Shown here: one piece after another, positions 15,677-24,877 of the stretch
Position numbering within the stretch: the first letter of the stretch is position 1
Layout of the letters: each line of letters begins with the position of its first letter
NCBI GenBank assembly: GCA_036374175.1
Contig: DASUUH010000025.1
Span: forward strand, 12,673-76,672
Direction: 5' to 3'
DNA length: 64,000 bases
Source: JASLBX01 sp036374175
GTDB taxonomy: Bacteria > Actinomycetota > Actinomycetes > Jiangellales > Jiangellaceae
The notes under the pieces: generated by a model
Told to the model about the DNA's origin: nothing
The model's input: the letters and a program-made list of their open reading frames with translations, nothing else
Databases searched by the model: none
Translations under genes and position numbers: made by a program

Positions 15677-16828
15677 ATGCGCGTGAGTCTTCGCCCGTGG
15701 ACCCTTTCGCTCGCCGCCCTGTTGATCATGGCCGGCTGCACGTCCGATTCCGAGCCGGACACACCGGCTGACACCAGTCCGACGGCGCCGGCGGAACCGA
15801 CACCCACCTCGCCCCCGGCCACCTCCCCCACCGACGAACCCACCACGCCGGCTCCGACCGGCCCGGTAGTGCCGGCGGACGACGTAGAGGTGATCGCCAC
15901 AGATCTCGACGTGCCGTGGGACCTGGAGTTTCTCGACGACGGCACCGCGCTGGTAACCGAGCGTGAGACCGCCCGCATCCTCCGCGTCGAACGTGACGGT
16001 GAGCTGACCGAGATCGGTGAGGTACCAGGCGTTGCCGCCTCGGGTGAGGGCGGTCTGATGGGCATCGCCCACCACGAGGGTTGGCTTTATGCGATGTTCA
16101 CCGCAGACGACGACAACAGGGTCGTGCGGATGGAGTTCGACGGTGACTCGCTGGGCGAGCCGGACGTCATCGTGGACGGGCTGCCCAAGGCCAACAACCA
16201 CAACGGCGGCCGGATCGTCTTCGGGGACGACGGCATGCTCTATGTCGCCGCGGGTGATGCCGCCAATCCGCCGTCAGCGCAGGACCTCGACTCGCCGGCA
16301 GGCAAGATCCTCCGGGTAACGCCGGACGGTGACGTGCCAGACGACAATCCGTTCGACGGCTCGCCGGTGTGGTCGTACGGCCACCGCAACGTCCAGGGCC
16401 TGGCCTTCGACGACGCCGGCCGCCTGTGGGCGAGCGAGTTCGGCCAGCACACCTGGGACGAGCTGAACCTCATCGAGGCCGGGTCGAACTACGGCTGGCC
16501 GGACGTCGAGGGGCAGGCCGGTGACGACGAGTTCACCGACCCCGTTCTGCAGTGGAGCCCGGAACAAGCGTCTCCGAGCGGGGTCGCGTATGCGCCGGAC
16601 ACGGTCTTCCTCGCAGCACTGCGCGGGCAGCGTCTGTGGCAGGTACCCGTGCCAGACGGTTCGGCAGCCGAGCCCGAAGCGTTCTTCACCGGAGAGTTCG
16701 GCCGGCTACGGCACGTGGAGTTGGCTCCCGACGGAACACTGTGGCTGCTCACGAACAACACTGACGGCCGCAATCCCGCAGGTCCTGGTCCGGACGACGA
16801 CCGGATCATTCGGGTACACGTGGAGTAG
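15677..16828 (+). CDS. PQQ-dependent sugar (glucose/sorbosone-type) dehydrogenase lipoprotein
   Basis: A 383-residue exported lipoprotein: signal sequence ending in the lipobox LIMAGC (Cys21), then a 40-residue Thr/Pro-rich linker, then a six-bladed propeller of the soluble glucose/sorbosone dehydrogenase family. Family marks are LDVPWDLEFLDDGTALVTER, GEGGLMGIA, NNHNGGRIVFGDDGMLYVAAGD (split as the histidine-containing blade) and YGHRNVQGLAFD. It would oxidise sugars with PQQ on the outer face of the membrane. No PQQ synthesis genes are in the window. No ribosome site precedes the ATG, consistent with a leaderless message. Confidence 0.9.
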   Translation: MRVSLRPWTLSLAALLIMAGCTSDSEPDTPADTSPTAPAEPTPTSPPATSPTDEPTTPAPTGPVVPADDVEVIATDLDVPWDLEFLDDGTALVTERETARILRVERDGELTEIGEVPGVAASGEGGLMGIAHHEGWLYAMFTADDDNRVVRMEFDGDSLGEPDVIVDGLPKANNHNGGRIVFGDDGMLYVAAGDAANPPSAQDLDSPAGKILRVTPDGDVPDDNPFDGSPVWSYGHRNVQGLAFDDAGRLWASEFGQHTWDELNLIEAGSNYGWPDVEGQAGDDEFTDPVLQWSPEQASPSGVAYAPDTVFLAALRGQRLWQVPVPDGSAAEPEAFFTGEFGRLRHVELAPDGTLWLLTNNTDGRNPAGPGPDDDRIIRVHVE

Positions 16829-16917
16829 CCGGTCAGGGTTGACCCCGGCTCGAGATCAGGGACCGTTCATCGCCGAGTCGGACGCCTTAGCGGCGCCACA
16901 CGCTTAGCGTGGTGAAC

Positions 16918-17715
16918 ATGGTCACGCACGAGCAACACTCCCGGCGCTCGCGAGGCGTCGCGCCACGTTTGCTGGCGATAGTCCTCACCGTGGTACTCGC
17001 GCTCGTGGCGCTCGGCGCCGTCACCTGGGCGCTGCGCTCCAGCGAGCGCGAGACGTACCCGCTCGAAGACACCTTCGACCGGGTGGCGGTCGACGTCGAC
17101 GCCGGCCCCATCACTATCGAGGCTTCGGACGACGGGACCGCGTCACTGACAGCCACCACCGAAGCCGCCCTGTTCTCCGACGCCGACGTGTCCTTCGACG
17201 TCCAGAACGGTCAGCTGACGGTCACGGGCGACTGCTCACAAGGTTTTTGGTTGATCAACTGGGGACGTTGCCACATCGAGGTCGTGCTACGGGTGCCGGC
17301 GGATGTGGACGTGGTGGCCGAGAGCGGGGCCGGCCGGGTGTCGATCGCAGGTCTCGCTGGGGCGGCCGACGTGCAATCGAGCGCCGGCGAAGTTCGAGTG
17401 GTCGGACACTCCGGGCCGCTGCGGGCGCACTCCTCGGCAGGCGGCGTAACAGTCACCGGGCTGTCGTCGGACGACGCGGAGATCACGTCGAGCGCCGGCG
17501 GGGTCAACGTGACCGCGATCGAGCCTCCCGCCTCGCTGCGAGCATCGTCCAGCGCGGGAGGAGTCACGGTGACGCTTCCCGGCGAGGAGTCCTACAACGT
17601 GGACGCGAACACCAGCGCCGGCTCGACGACCGTGGACGTGCCGACGGACCCGTCTTCGCCGTACCAGGTGGAGGCCAAGTCGAGCGCGGGCAGCGTCACG
17701 GTGCGCAGCGGCTGA
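16918..17715 (+). CDS. DUF4097-type membrane-anchored beta-helix protein
   Basis: A 265-residue protein with a short cytosolic N-terminus, one transmembrane helix (LLAIVLTVVLALVALGAVTW, residues about 18-37) and an extracellular domain built from short beta repeats. The unit SSAGGVTV or close variants (SSAGEVRV, SSAGGVNV, TSAGSTTV, SSAGSVTV) recurs about every 20 residues, as in DUF4097/LiaX-like adhesin folds. Two cysteines in the middle could form a disulfide. GTG codons at 16909 and 16912 are alternative starts, adding three or two residues. The function is unknown; relatives are linked to envelope stress. Confidence 0.8.
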   Translation: MVTHEQHSRRSRGVAPRLLAIVLTVVLALVALGAVTWALRSSERETYPLEDTFDRVAVDVDAGPITIEASDDGTASLTATTEAALFSDADVSFDVQNGQLTVTGDCSQGFWLINWGRCHIEVVLRVPADVDVVAESGAGRVSIAGLAGAADVQSSAGEVRVVGHSGPLRAHSSAGGVTVTGLSSDDAEITSSAGGVNVTAIEPPASLRASSSAGGVTVTLPGEESYNVDANTSAGSTTVDVPTDPSSPYQVEAKSSAGSVTVRSG

Positions 17716-17723
17716 CCCCGGGT

Positions 17724-18746
17724 TCACGAGTAGAGGGCGGCGAGCGGCTCAGCAGCTTTCTCCACCTCCCTCCGGACCCGGCGCGGCAACGGATCGAACT
17801 CAGTGAGTTCGATCCGGCCGTCGGCGTACCGCCACGTGCCGGCCACCGCGCCGTCGACGAGGAACGTCGGGAACGAGAACGGTGTCTTGGTGCCGAAGAT
17901 CTTCGGGCGATGGCGCTCAGGCAGGATCCGAGTGCGGCGGGCGTGCACGAGCAGAGTTGCGTCCCACGTCGGCAGGAACCGGACCGGCACCGGCTGATCG
18001 GGATCCGGCAGCGGCGCGCCCGGCAGGTCGACCAGCCGCGAACCGTCTTCGCATTCGTAGGTGACGTGGTCGACGCGCTCGAGGACGGTGTCGACAGCGC
18101 GCACCGCCATGCCCGCCCAACTCGCGATGTCGGCGCGGGTCGCGGGGCCGAATCCACCGAGATAGCGGCGGACGAGCAATTCTTCGGCCTCATCGGCGCT
18201 CAGCTTGGGAGGGCCGACCTCGGCCTCGGCCTCGGCATACAGATCGGCGCGGCGCCGCTGCCAGGTACCGGACGGCGGGACCCGCAGCAGGTGGAGGAAC
18301 GCGTTCAGCCAGCGCCTTGCCGGGCGGCCCACCAGCTCGTCGATCTTCGCCTGTGTGATCGGCCCATCGGCCAGTTCGGCCCGGAGGCGGGTGGCCGCGC
18401 CCTCGATCTCGGCGGCGGACAGCTCGCCCTTGGCCCCGCGGATGAACCAGTCGCGCAACAACGGCCGGACGACCAACGCGAAGGCCCAGTAGTCCTCGCG
18501 CGACACCAGGTGGATCGTCCCGCGCAGGAGCGTGCCCTGCACAGCCGTTCGCTCCTCGAGCGCCGCGGTCAGCTGATCACGGTCGAACCCTTGCATCCGG
18601 GACCATAGGCCGATATACATCGACGGCGCATACTGCGCCTGAATGCCGCCCACCTGGTCGAGAACCCGCGGCAGCGGCAGGCTGAACGGCTCGAGCAGCC
18701 CCTGCCGCGCCAGTAGGGCCCGATTGAGCTGACGCTGGGTGATCAT
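17724..18746 (-). CDS. Winged-helix DNA-binding domain protein (HTH_42 type)
   Basis: A 340-residue protein of the broad winged-helix family annotated as DUF1006/HTH_42, related to YcaQ/AlkX-type proteins. Indicators are the N-terminal QLNRALLARQGLLEP, LDQVGGIQAQYAPSMYIGLW, the TLLRGTIHLVSREDYW block, and the C-terminal FLPTWDATLLVH and FLVDGAVAGTW segments typical of the family. Some relatives are DNA glycosylases acting on crosslinks or alkylated bases, but catalytic residues cannot be confirmed here. It converges on the DUF4097 gene with 8 bases between stops. Confidence 0.85.
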   Translation of the reverse strand: MITQRQLNRALLARQGLLEPFSLPLPRVLDQVGGIQAQYAPSMYIGLWSRMQGFDRDQLTAALEERTAVQGTLLRGTIHLVSREDYWAFALVVRPLLRDWFIRGAKGELSAAEIEGAATRLRAELADGPITQAKIDELVGRPARRWLNAFLHLLRVPPSGTWQRRRADLYAEAEAEVGPPKLSADEAEELLVRRYLGGFGPATRADIASWAGMAVRAVDTVLERVDHVTYECEDGSRLVDLPGAPLPDPDQPVPVRFLPTWDATLLVHARRTRILPERHRPKIFGTKTPFSFPTFLVDGAVAGTWRYADGRIELTEFDPLPRRVRREVEKAAEPLAALYS

Positions 18747-18872
18747 GGGCTGAATTGTGCCCGGCCCCTCCGACAGGCCGTCATGCGCAATTTAACTTAC
18801 CGTCACCCTGTCGCGTTGTCGGCAGTCTCAACTAGGGTGCGGCTAATCGAGTGAGGGGGAGAGGCAGTGCTC

Positions 18873-21800
18873 ATGCGATCAACTGCAGCCCGACGGGTGG
18901 CACGGCTAGTGAGTGTGGCGGCGGTTCTCGGCTTGCTGCCGCTGGCCGCGGTCACCACAACCGCCGCCGCAACACATTCCGACGTGGTCGTCAGTGAGGT
19001 GTACGGCGGCGGGGGCAATTCCGGGGCGACGTACACGCACGACTACATCGAGTTGTTCAACCGCGGCGATGCCGCGGTGAGCCTCAACGGGTGGAGCGTC
19101 CAGTACGCGTCAGCCGCGGGCACGACATGGCTGGTCACGCCGCTGTCCGGCACGCTGGCGCCGGGGCAGGCGTACCTCGTGCAGCAGGCCCAAGGCTCCG
19201 GCGGCTCAGTGCCGCTGCCGACGCCGGACGCGGTCGGTTCGACAGCGATGTCCGCGAGCAACGGCAAGGTCGCGTTAGTGGCGTCGACCACCGCGCGGAC
19301 CGGCGCCTGCCCGACTGACGGGGTCCTTGACTTGGTCGGGTTCGGCACAGCGAACTGTTTCGAGGGTTCCGGCGCGGCACCGGCGCTCACCAACACCACG
19401 GCGGCCAACCGCGCCGACGCCGGGTGCAGCGACACCGACGACAACGCGGCCGACTTCTCGGCGATCACCGCGTTCCGCGCCGACGGGCCGCGCAACACCG
19501 CTTCTCCGCTCACACCGTGCAACAGCGAACCTCCCAGCGGCCCGCAACTCACGTGCCCTAGCGGCATGCGCACCGTCGAGACCTACGCGACCGACGGTGA
19601 GCTGGCGGCTTCCGTGGCAGAAGGCGAGATATCCGACCTGCAGATCACATCGGTCACCCCGCAGCCGGTCGAAGGTGAGTTGACACTCGCCGACGTCACG
19701 TTGGGGGCCAACGCCACCGCGACGCTCGTCGTGCCGGACGACGTCCGGCTCTCGACACCCACGACCACGTCCGATGTGCGTCCGCTGATGGTGGAGATCA
19801 CCGCCACGTCCGACACCGGCGAGACCGGCTCGTGCACAGCCCTCGTCAACGTCATCCCCCTCGTGCCGATCGGCGCCGTACAAGGCGCCATCGCCGACGG
19901 CCAGACCAACTTCACCTCACCGCTGCTGGGGGCCGAGGTGGCGGTGCGCGGGGTCATCACGCAGCTGACCCGAGAGACCAATGGCAACCGCGGCCTGTTC
20001 CTGCAGAACCAGCCGGAGTTCGCCGACGGCGACCCGACGTCGTCAGACGGCATCTTCTTGTTCAACAGCACGTTCACCACAATCCGAACCGATACCAACG
20101 GCCCGGCACGGGCCCAGATCGGCAACAACTACGTGGTCACCGTCGGCGACGAGATCATCGTGCGCGGAACCGTCGGCCAGTTCTTCGGCATGACGCAGCT
20201 CGCGGGCAGCTCCTCGTTCGTCTGGGACCGGACGGCCACCGGACTCGACATCGACTCGGCCGTACAGGTCGACGAGATCGATCCGCCTGACGACGCCGGC
20301 GACTCGCTCCGCTACTTCCGCCGCCACCTGGGCATGCAGATGCAGGTTCCGGCGGGCAGTGTCGTAGTGGGTGGGCGCGACGTGTTCTCCGGCACTGACG
20401 CCGAGGTCTGGGCCATCCGGGGCGACCATCCCGTTGCCCAGCGCACCGACCCGTACGCCCGGCGCGTCTTCCGCGACGCTCATCCGCTCGACAACAACCC
20501 GGGCATGGCATTCGACGACGGCAACGGGTACCGGTTCGTACTCGGCAGCTTCGGGGTCAAAGGCTCGACGAACAATCCCGCCGCCGTCCTGGCACCGGCC
20601 AAGACATTCGACACGATCACAGCGGTGAACCGCGGTGGGGTGTACCTGTCGTTCGGCAAGTACACGGTCAACGTGGCCGAACAGCTGAGTCTCGACACCA
20701 GTGGCGTCGACCCGGCCGCAAACTCCCCGGTCGAGCCCGCCGACCGCGAACGAGAGTTGTCGGTGGCCGCATACAACGTCGAGAACCTCTACGACTTCCG
20801 CGACAGCCCGAACTCCGGATGCGACTTCCCGGGTAACCAGGGCTGCTTCGCCGAGGACGAATCAGTGAGACCGCCGTTCGACTACGTCCCCGACAGCGAC
20901 GCCACTCACCAGGCGCGCCTGCAGCGGATGGCCGAGCAGATCCGACTCGACCTTCACTCGCCGGACGTCATCCTGGTCCAGGAAACCGAAGCGCAAGACG
21001 TCTGCACAGTGGCCGAGGAGTGGACGCCGGAGACCGGCCCGGGGCTCGGCGCGGACCGACTCGACTGTGACCTGGTCGGTACGGGCGGCGCCAACACCAA
21101 GACCGACGGCCGTCCGGACAGCCTGGTCGAGCTGGCCCTGGTGATCGCCGAACAGGGTGGGCCGGCCTACGATGCCGCATTCGATCTCGATGCGGGCGAT
21201 CTGCGCGGCATCACCACCGCGTTCCTCTACCGGACCGACCGCGTCAAACTCGTGGAGCCCGACGCCGATGATCCCGTACTCGGCGCTGAACCGACGGTCG
21301 ATTACGACGGCGCGCCGCTGGCGTTCAACTCCGACGTTCAGAACCCGAAGGCGTTGAACGCTGCGTTGCCGGCCCGAGTGGCCGACACCTGCACCTCCTC
21401 GGGGGCCACCGCCTGCGACGGCCGCAACGTGTTCAGCCGTGGGCCGTCCGTCGGGCTGTTCCGGGTGTGGCGAGACAAGATCGGCACGTCCAGCTGGACC
21501 GATGTCTACCTGGTGAACAACCACCAGAGCTCCGGCCCGGACAACCGGGTGCGCCAGCGCACCGAGCAGGCGACGTACAACGCCCGGATCTCCGACGCGA
21601 TCCTTGCAGCGGACCCCGACACCCGGGTACTGATCGGCGGCGACTTCAACGTCTTCCCGCGACCAGACGACCCGTACGCGCCGGGCCAGCCGATCCCGGG
21701 TATCGGCACCGGACCAAGCGACCAGCTTGCCGCTCTTTACGACAGCAAGCTGACGAACCTGTACGACGAGCTGGTCGAGCGGTATCCGGCAAGCGCGTAC

Positions 21801-22244
21801 ACATTCGGCTTCCAGGGCCAGGCCCAGACCCTCGACCAGATGTGGGTGAGCCCGGCGATGCTCGACGAGCTGCTCGACATCCGAGTGGCGAAGATCAACG
21901 TGGACTGGCCGTCCGACGCGGCCGGCGAGTCCCCGGCCTATGGGCGGTTCGGCGTCAGCGACCACGACCCGGAGGCCGGCACCTTCGGCGTGGTGAGCTT
22001 CGACCGGGTACGGGCCTTGGTCCACTACCTCGTCGACGCCGGTGAGCTCGCCGAGGCCGATGCCGAGTCCATCCTGGTCCGGCTGATGAACGCCGAGAAC
22101 CATCTGGCCGCCGGCCGGCTCACGGCGGCGGCTCACGTGCTGGAGGGCATCACCCGGACCCTCGAGGACCTCCGGGCGGCCGGTGCAATCTCCGATGAGG
22201 TGGCAGCCGGCCTCAGTGCAGAGGTGCGCCTGCTAGCGCCCTGA
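18873..22244 (+). CDS. Secreted ExeM/NucH-family nuclease with lamin-tail, OB-like, EEP and FIMAH domains
   Basis: A 1123-residue exported protein. Residues 1-32 are a signal peptide. A lamin-tail domain follows (VVSEVYGGGGNSG, YIELFNRGD, residues about 36-170). Residues about 325-560 form the OB-like domain of NucH/ExeM nucleases. The endonuclease/exonuclease/phosphatase domain carries its catalytic blocks in order: AAYNVENLYDF, VILVQETEA, VNNHQSS, GGDFNVFPR and VSDHDPEAG. The last 75 residues (VRALVHYLVDAGELAEADAE) form a FIMAH-type helical domain. It should degrade extracellular DNA. The ATG at 18873 has GAGGGGGAGAGG at ideal distance, so the GTG at 18867 is rejected. Confidence 0.92.
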   Translation: MRSTAARRVARLVSVAAVLGLLPLAAVTTTAAATHSDVVVSEVYGGGGNSGATYTHDYIELFNRGDAAVSLNGWSVQYASAAGTTWLVTPLSGTLAPGQAYLVQQAQGSGGSVPLPTPDAVGSTAMSASNGKVALVASTTARTGACPTDGVLDLVGFGTANCFEGSGAAPALTNTTAANRADAGCSDTDDNAADFSAITAFRADGPRNTASPLTPCNSEPPSGPQLTCPSGMRTVETYATDGELAASVAEGEISDLQITSVTPQPVEGELTLADVTLGANATATLVVPDDVRLSTPTTTSDVRPLMVEITATSDTGETGSCTALVNVIPLVPIGAVQGAIADGQTNFTSPLLGAEVAVRGVITQLTRETNGNRGLFLQNQPEFADGDPTSSDGIFLFNSTFTTIRTDTNGPARAQIGNNYVVTVGDEIIVRGTVGQFFGMTQLAGSSSFVWDRTATGLDIDSAVQVDEIDPPDDAGDSLRYFRRHLGMQMQVPAGSVVVGGRDVFSGTDAEVWAIRGDHPVAQRTDPYARRVFRDAHPLDNNPGMAFDDGNGYRFVLGSFGVKGSTNNPAAVLAPAKTFDTITAVNRGGVYLSFGKYTVNVAEQLSLDTSGVDPAANSPVEPADRERELSVAAYNVENLYDFRDSPNSGCDFPGNQGCFAEDESVRPPFDYVPDSDATHQARLQRMAEQIRLDLHSPDVILVQETEAQDVCTVAEEWTPETGPGLGADRLDCDLVGTGGANTKTDGRPDSLVELALVIAEQGGPAYDAAFDLDAGDLRGITTAFLYRTDRVKLVEPDADDPVLGAEPTVDYDGAPLAFNSDVQNPKALNAALPARVADTCTSSGATACDGRNVFSRGPSVGLFRVWRDKIGTSSWTDVYLVNNHQSSGPDNRVRQRTEQATYNARISDAILAADPDTRVLIGGDFNVFPRPDDPYAPGQPIPGIGTGPSDQLAALYDSKLTNLYDELVERYPASAYTFGFQGQAQTLDQMWVSPAMLDELLDIRVAKINVDWPSDAAGESPAYGRFGVSDHDPEAGTFGVVSFDRVRALVHYLVDAGELAEADAESILVRLMNAENHLAAGRLTAAAHVLEGITRTLEDLRAAGAISDEVAAGLSAEVRLLAP

Positions 22245-22283
22245 CGCCACGCGGTGCTCACCACGCGGACTATGGCGGCTCTG

Positions 22284-22335
22284 CGTCCGAAGTAGTGGTA
22301 AACCATGATGGTTGCTTACGCCAATACTTCGGACG
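22284..22335 (+). promoter_or_regulatory. Hairpin-forming inverted repeat abutting the ribosome site of the ABC importer operon
   Basis: Outer arms CGTCCGAAGTA (22284-22294) and TACTTCGGACG (22325-22335) are perfect complements, and inner segments TGG/CCA, TAA/TTA and ACCAT/ATGGT also pair. The right arm ends where the GAGGAG ribosome site (22335-22340) begins, seven bases before the ATG at 22347. In RNA it would be an extended hairpin next to the ribosome site; in DNA it could be an operator. No known riboswitch signature was recognised. Confidence 0.65.
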
Positions 22336-22346
22336 AGGAGCCTGCC

Positions 22347-23228
22347 ATGACGACCACGCGACGCTTGTGGGTGCTGCTGCCCGCGCTCGCCTTGCTCGCC
22401 GCGTGTGGGGGTGATGATGACGCCACGGATGCCACTGGGGATGACACACCCGAGGCCACCCAGACACCGACGGGCGAGGCCTGCGATTCACTGCCGACCC
22501 ACCAGCCGGACAAACTGACCGTAGCCACCGGTGAACCCGTCTTCGAACCATGGATGGTCGACGACGATCCAACCAACGGCCAGGGCTTCGAGTCTGCCCT
22601 GGTGTACGAGCTTGCCGATCGGCTCGGCTTTGAGGCTGACGCGGTCGAGTGGGTGCGCACCGGTTTCGACGAGGCCATCGCACCGGGCGAAAAGCCGTAC
22701 GACTTCAACATCCAGCAGTACTCGATCAACGAGGAGCGCGCGGAGGTCGTCGGCTTCTCGATCGGCTACTACCAGGTCGAGCAGGCCCTCATCGCCGACC
22801 CAGAGAACCAGGTGGCCGATGCTGGAACGTTGGATGATCTCAGGTCCGCCCGGCTCGGCGCCGCAGTGGCCACGACCAGCCTCGACTACATCGACGCCGT
22901 GATTCAGCCGGAGTCGCCGGCCCAGGTCTACAACGACAACGCCGCGGCCAAGCTGGCGTTCGACGGCGGCCAGGTCGACGGCATCGTCTTCGACCTGCCG
23001 ACGGCCTACTACATCACCGCGGTCGAGATTCCCGAGGCGGAGATCGTCGGCGTGTTGCCGCGGGTTGGCGAGACACCCGAAGAGCTCGGGCTGCTGTTCG
23101 AGAAGGACGACCCGCTCATCGAGTGCGTCAACCCCGTGCTGCAGTCGATGCACGACGACGGCACCATCGCGGCACTCGAAGACGAGTGGCTCGCGCAGGG
23201 CGGCGACATCCCGACGCTCGAGCAGTAA
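22347..23228 (+). CDS. Amino-acid ABC transporter substrate-binding lipoprotein
   Basis: A 293-residue SBP family 3 protein. The signal peptide ends in the lipobox LLAAC (Cys20), followed by an acidic Thr-rich linker of about 30 residues. The binding domain shows VATGEPVFEPWMV, GFESALVYELADRLGF, the GEKPYDFNIQQYSINEERAEVVGFS block and VYNDNAAAKLAFDGGQVDG, as in polar amino-acid binding proteins. The ATG at 22347 is preferred over one at 22305 because of its GAGGAG site. It is the first gene of an importer operon; the ligand cannot be read from sequence. Confidence 0.93.
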   Translation: MTTTRRLWVLLPALALLAACGGDDDATDATGDDTPEATQTPTGEACDSLPTHQPDKLTVATGEPVFEPWMVDDDPTNGQGFESALVYELADRLGFEADAVEWVRTGFDEAIAPGEKPYDFNIQQYSINEERAEVVGFSIGYYQVEQALIADPENQVADAGTLDDLRSARLGAAVATTSLDYIDAVIQPESPAQVYNDNAAAKLAFDGGQVDGIVFDLPTAYYITAVEIPEAEIVGVLPRVGETPEELGLLFEKDDPLIECVNPVLQSMHDDGTIAALEDEWLAQGGDIPTLEQ

Positions 23229-23232
23229 CTCC

Positions 23233-24111
23233 GTGTCCGATGCCATCGGGTCCGGGCCGCCCGGCTTGCTGCCGGGCGCCCGGCCCCCCGGCCGGCCGGT
23301 CCGTGACTTCCTCGCCCAGGAGGGAGCCAAGGGTGCGGCCATCGCTGCGACCAGCACTGTTGTGGTCTTCGGACTGCTCGTGTGGTGGGTGCTGTCCAGC
23401 CCGAACTGGCCGCTGGTCCGCGACCGGTTCTTTAATCCGGAGCACTTCCGGCTGTCCGCTCCTGACATCGTGGCCGGGTTCTGGCTCGATGTGGTGATGT
23501 TCGTCATCGCCCAGGTAGCCATCCTGATCTTCGCGCTCCTCATCGCAGTACTCCGGAGCCTGCGCGGACCGGCCTTCCTACCGGTGCGGATCATCGCCGT
23601 CGTCTACATCGACTTCTTCCGCGGCATCCCACTGATCCTTGCCCTGTTGCTGTTCGGCTTCGGCATACCCGCGCTCCAGCTGCCGGGTGTGCCGAACAAC
23701 GTGATGTTCTGGGGCGTCACGACGCTCGTTTTGTCCTACTCGGCGTACACGGCCGAGGTGTACCGCTCCGGCATCGACTCGGTGCCAGAGAGTCAGCGCT
23801 CATCGGCCCGCTCGCTCGGGCTCACCCAGTGGCAGAGCCTGCGTTATGCGATCCTGCCGCAGGCGATCCGCAACGTCGTGCCCGCCCTGCTCAACGGGCT
23901 GGTCAGCCTGCAGAAGGACGTTGCGCTGGTGAGCGTGCTGGGTGTGCGCGAGGCGGTGCGGGTGGCCGAGATCTACACATCGCGGACGTTCAACTACACG
24001 TCGTTCGTCGTCGCGGCCGCGCTGTTCCTGGCGATCAGCATCCCGCTGGCGCGGTTCGCCGACTGGTACACCGCCCGGGACCGGGCTCGACGTCAGCAGT
24101 TGGTGTCATGA
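23233..24111 (+). CDS. Amino-acid ABC transporter permease (HisM type)
   Basis: A 292-residue membrane subunit. A cytosolic N-terminus of about 35 residues precedes five or six hydrophobic segments. The ATPase-contacting EAA loop is ARSLGLTQWQSLRYAILPQA followed by IRNVVPALLNG. The segment IDFFRGIPLILALLLFG is typical of polar amino-acid permeases. The GTG start lies 4 bases after the binding-protein stop. The stop overlaps the ATPase start as ATGA. The gene is likely one component of a homodimeric permease because no second permease is present. Confidence 0.93.
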   Translation: MSDAIGSGPPGLLPGARPPGRPVRDFLAQEGAKGAAIAATSTVVVFGLLVWWVLSSPNWPLVRDRFFNPEHFRLSAPDIVAGFWLDVVMFVIAQVAILIFALLIAVLRSLRGPAFLPVRIIAVVYIDFFRGIPLILALLLFGFGIPALQLPGVPNNVMFWGVTTLVLSYSAYTAEVYRSGIDSVPESQRSSARSLGLTQWQSLRYAILPQAIRNVVPALLNGLVSLQKDVALVSVLGVREAVRVAEIYTSRTFNYTSFVVAAALFLAISIPLARFADWYTARDRARRQQLVS

Positions 24112-24869
24112 CAGACGCGCAGAGTTCCGCGGTCCTCTCGCTGGAGGGGGTGGCGAAGTCATTCGGTGACAAGGTGGTGTTGCGGGGCATCGACCTGGAC
24201 GTCGCGTCCCACGAGGTGGTGTGCCTGATCGGGCCGAGCGGCTGCGGCAAGTCGACCCTGCTGCGGTGCGTCAACCTCCTCGAGCGCATCAACGCCGGAC
24301 GCATCGTCTTCAGTGGGAAGGAGATCACCGCGCCGCGGGTGGACCAGAACGCGGTCCGCAAGCGGATGGCCATCGTCTTCCAGTCCTTCAACCTGTTCCC
24401 GCACTTGACCGTCCTCGACAACGTCACGCTCGGGCCACGCAAGGCGCACGGCATCTCGCGGCGTGCTGCGGAGGCAAAGGCCCGCGAGGTCCTCAATCGC
24501 CTCGGGTTAGGTGAAAAGGTCGACGATTATCCCGAGCGGCTGTCCGGGGGCCAGCAGCAGCGGGCCGCGATTGCGCGGGCGCTTGTCACCGAACCCGAAC
24601 TGCTTCTGCTGGACGAGGTGACGTCGGCGCTCGACCCGGAACTGGTGGGTGAAGTGCTCGCCGTCATCCGCGAGTTGGCGGCCACCGGCATGACCATGAT
24701 CCTGGCCACACACGAGATGGGCTTCGCGCGCGATGTGGCCGATCGGGTCTACTTCATGCACGAGGGACGCATTCTCGAGTCAGGCCGGCCCCGCGAGGTG
24801 TTGTCCGATCCGCAGCAGCCCCGCACCAGGCAGTTCCTGCAGCGACTCATCGAAGCCGGCCGCCTGTAG
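24108..24869 (+). CDS. Amino-acid ABC transporter ATP-binding protein
   Basis: A 253-residue ATPase of the GlnQ/HisP type energising the importer. Walker A is GPSGCGKSTLLR, the Q-loop is VFQSFNLFPH, the signature is LSGGQQQRAAIARAL, Walker B is LLLLDEVTSALDPE, and the H-loop is ATHEMGFARDVADRV. The start overlaps the permease stop by four bases, so the three subunits are co-translated. It converges on gatB with 8 bases between stops. Confidence 0.96.
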   Translation: MTDAQSSAVLSLEGVAKSFGDKVVLRGIDLDVASHEVVCLIGPSGCGKSTLLRCVNLLERINAGRIVFSGKEITAPRVDQNAVRKRMAIVFQSFNLFPHLTVLDNVTLGPRKAHGISRRAAEAKAREVLNRLGLGEKVDDYPERLSGGQQQRAAIARALVTEPELLLLDEVTSALDPELVGEVLAVIRELAATGMTMILATHEMGFARDVADRVYFMHEGRILESGRPREVLSDPQQPRTRQFLQRLIEAGRL

Positions 24870-24877
24870 AGACTCGA

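Noticed and set aside
17380..17712. CRISPR-like or tandem DNA repeat
   Set aside because: The periodic GTCGAGCGCCGGC-like DNA similarity stems from the repeated protein unit within a coding frame; spacing is irregular at DNA level.
22305..22346. Upstream ATG at 22305 as start of the binding protein
   Set aside because: It would add 14 residues before the signal peptide and lies in the hairpin; the ATG at 22347 has a GAGGAG site.
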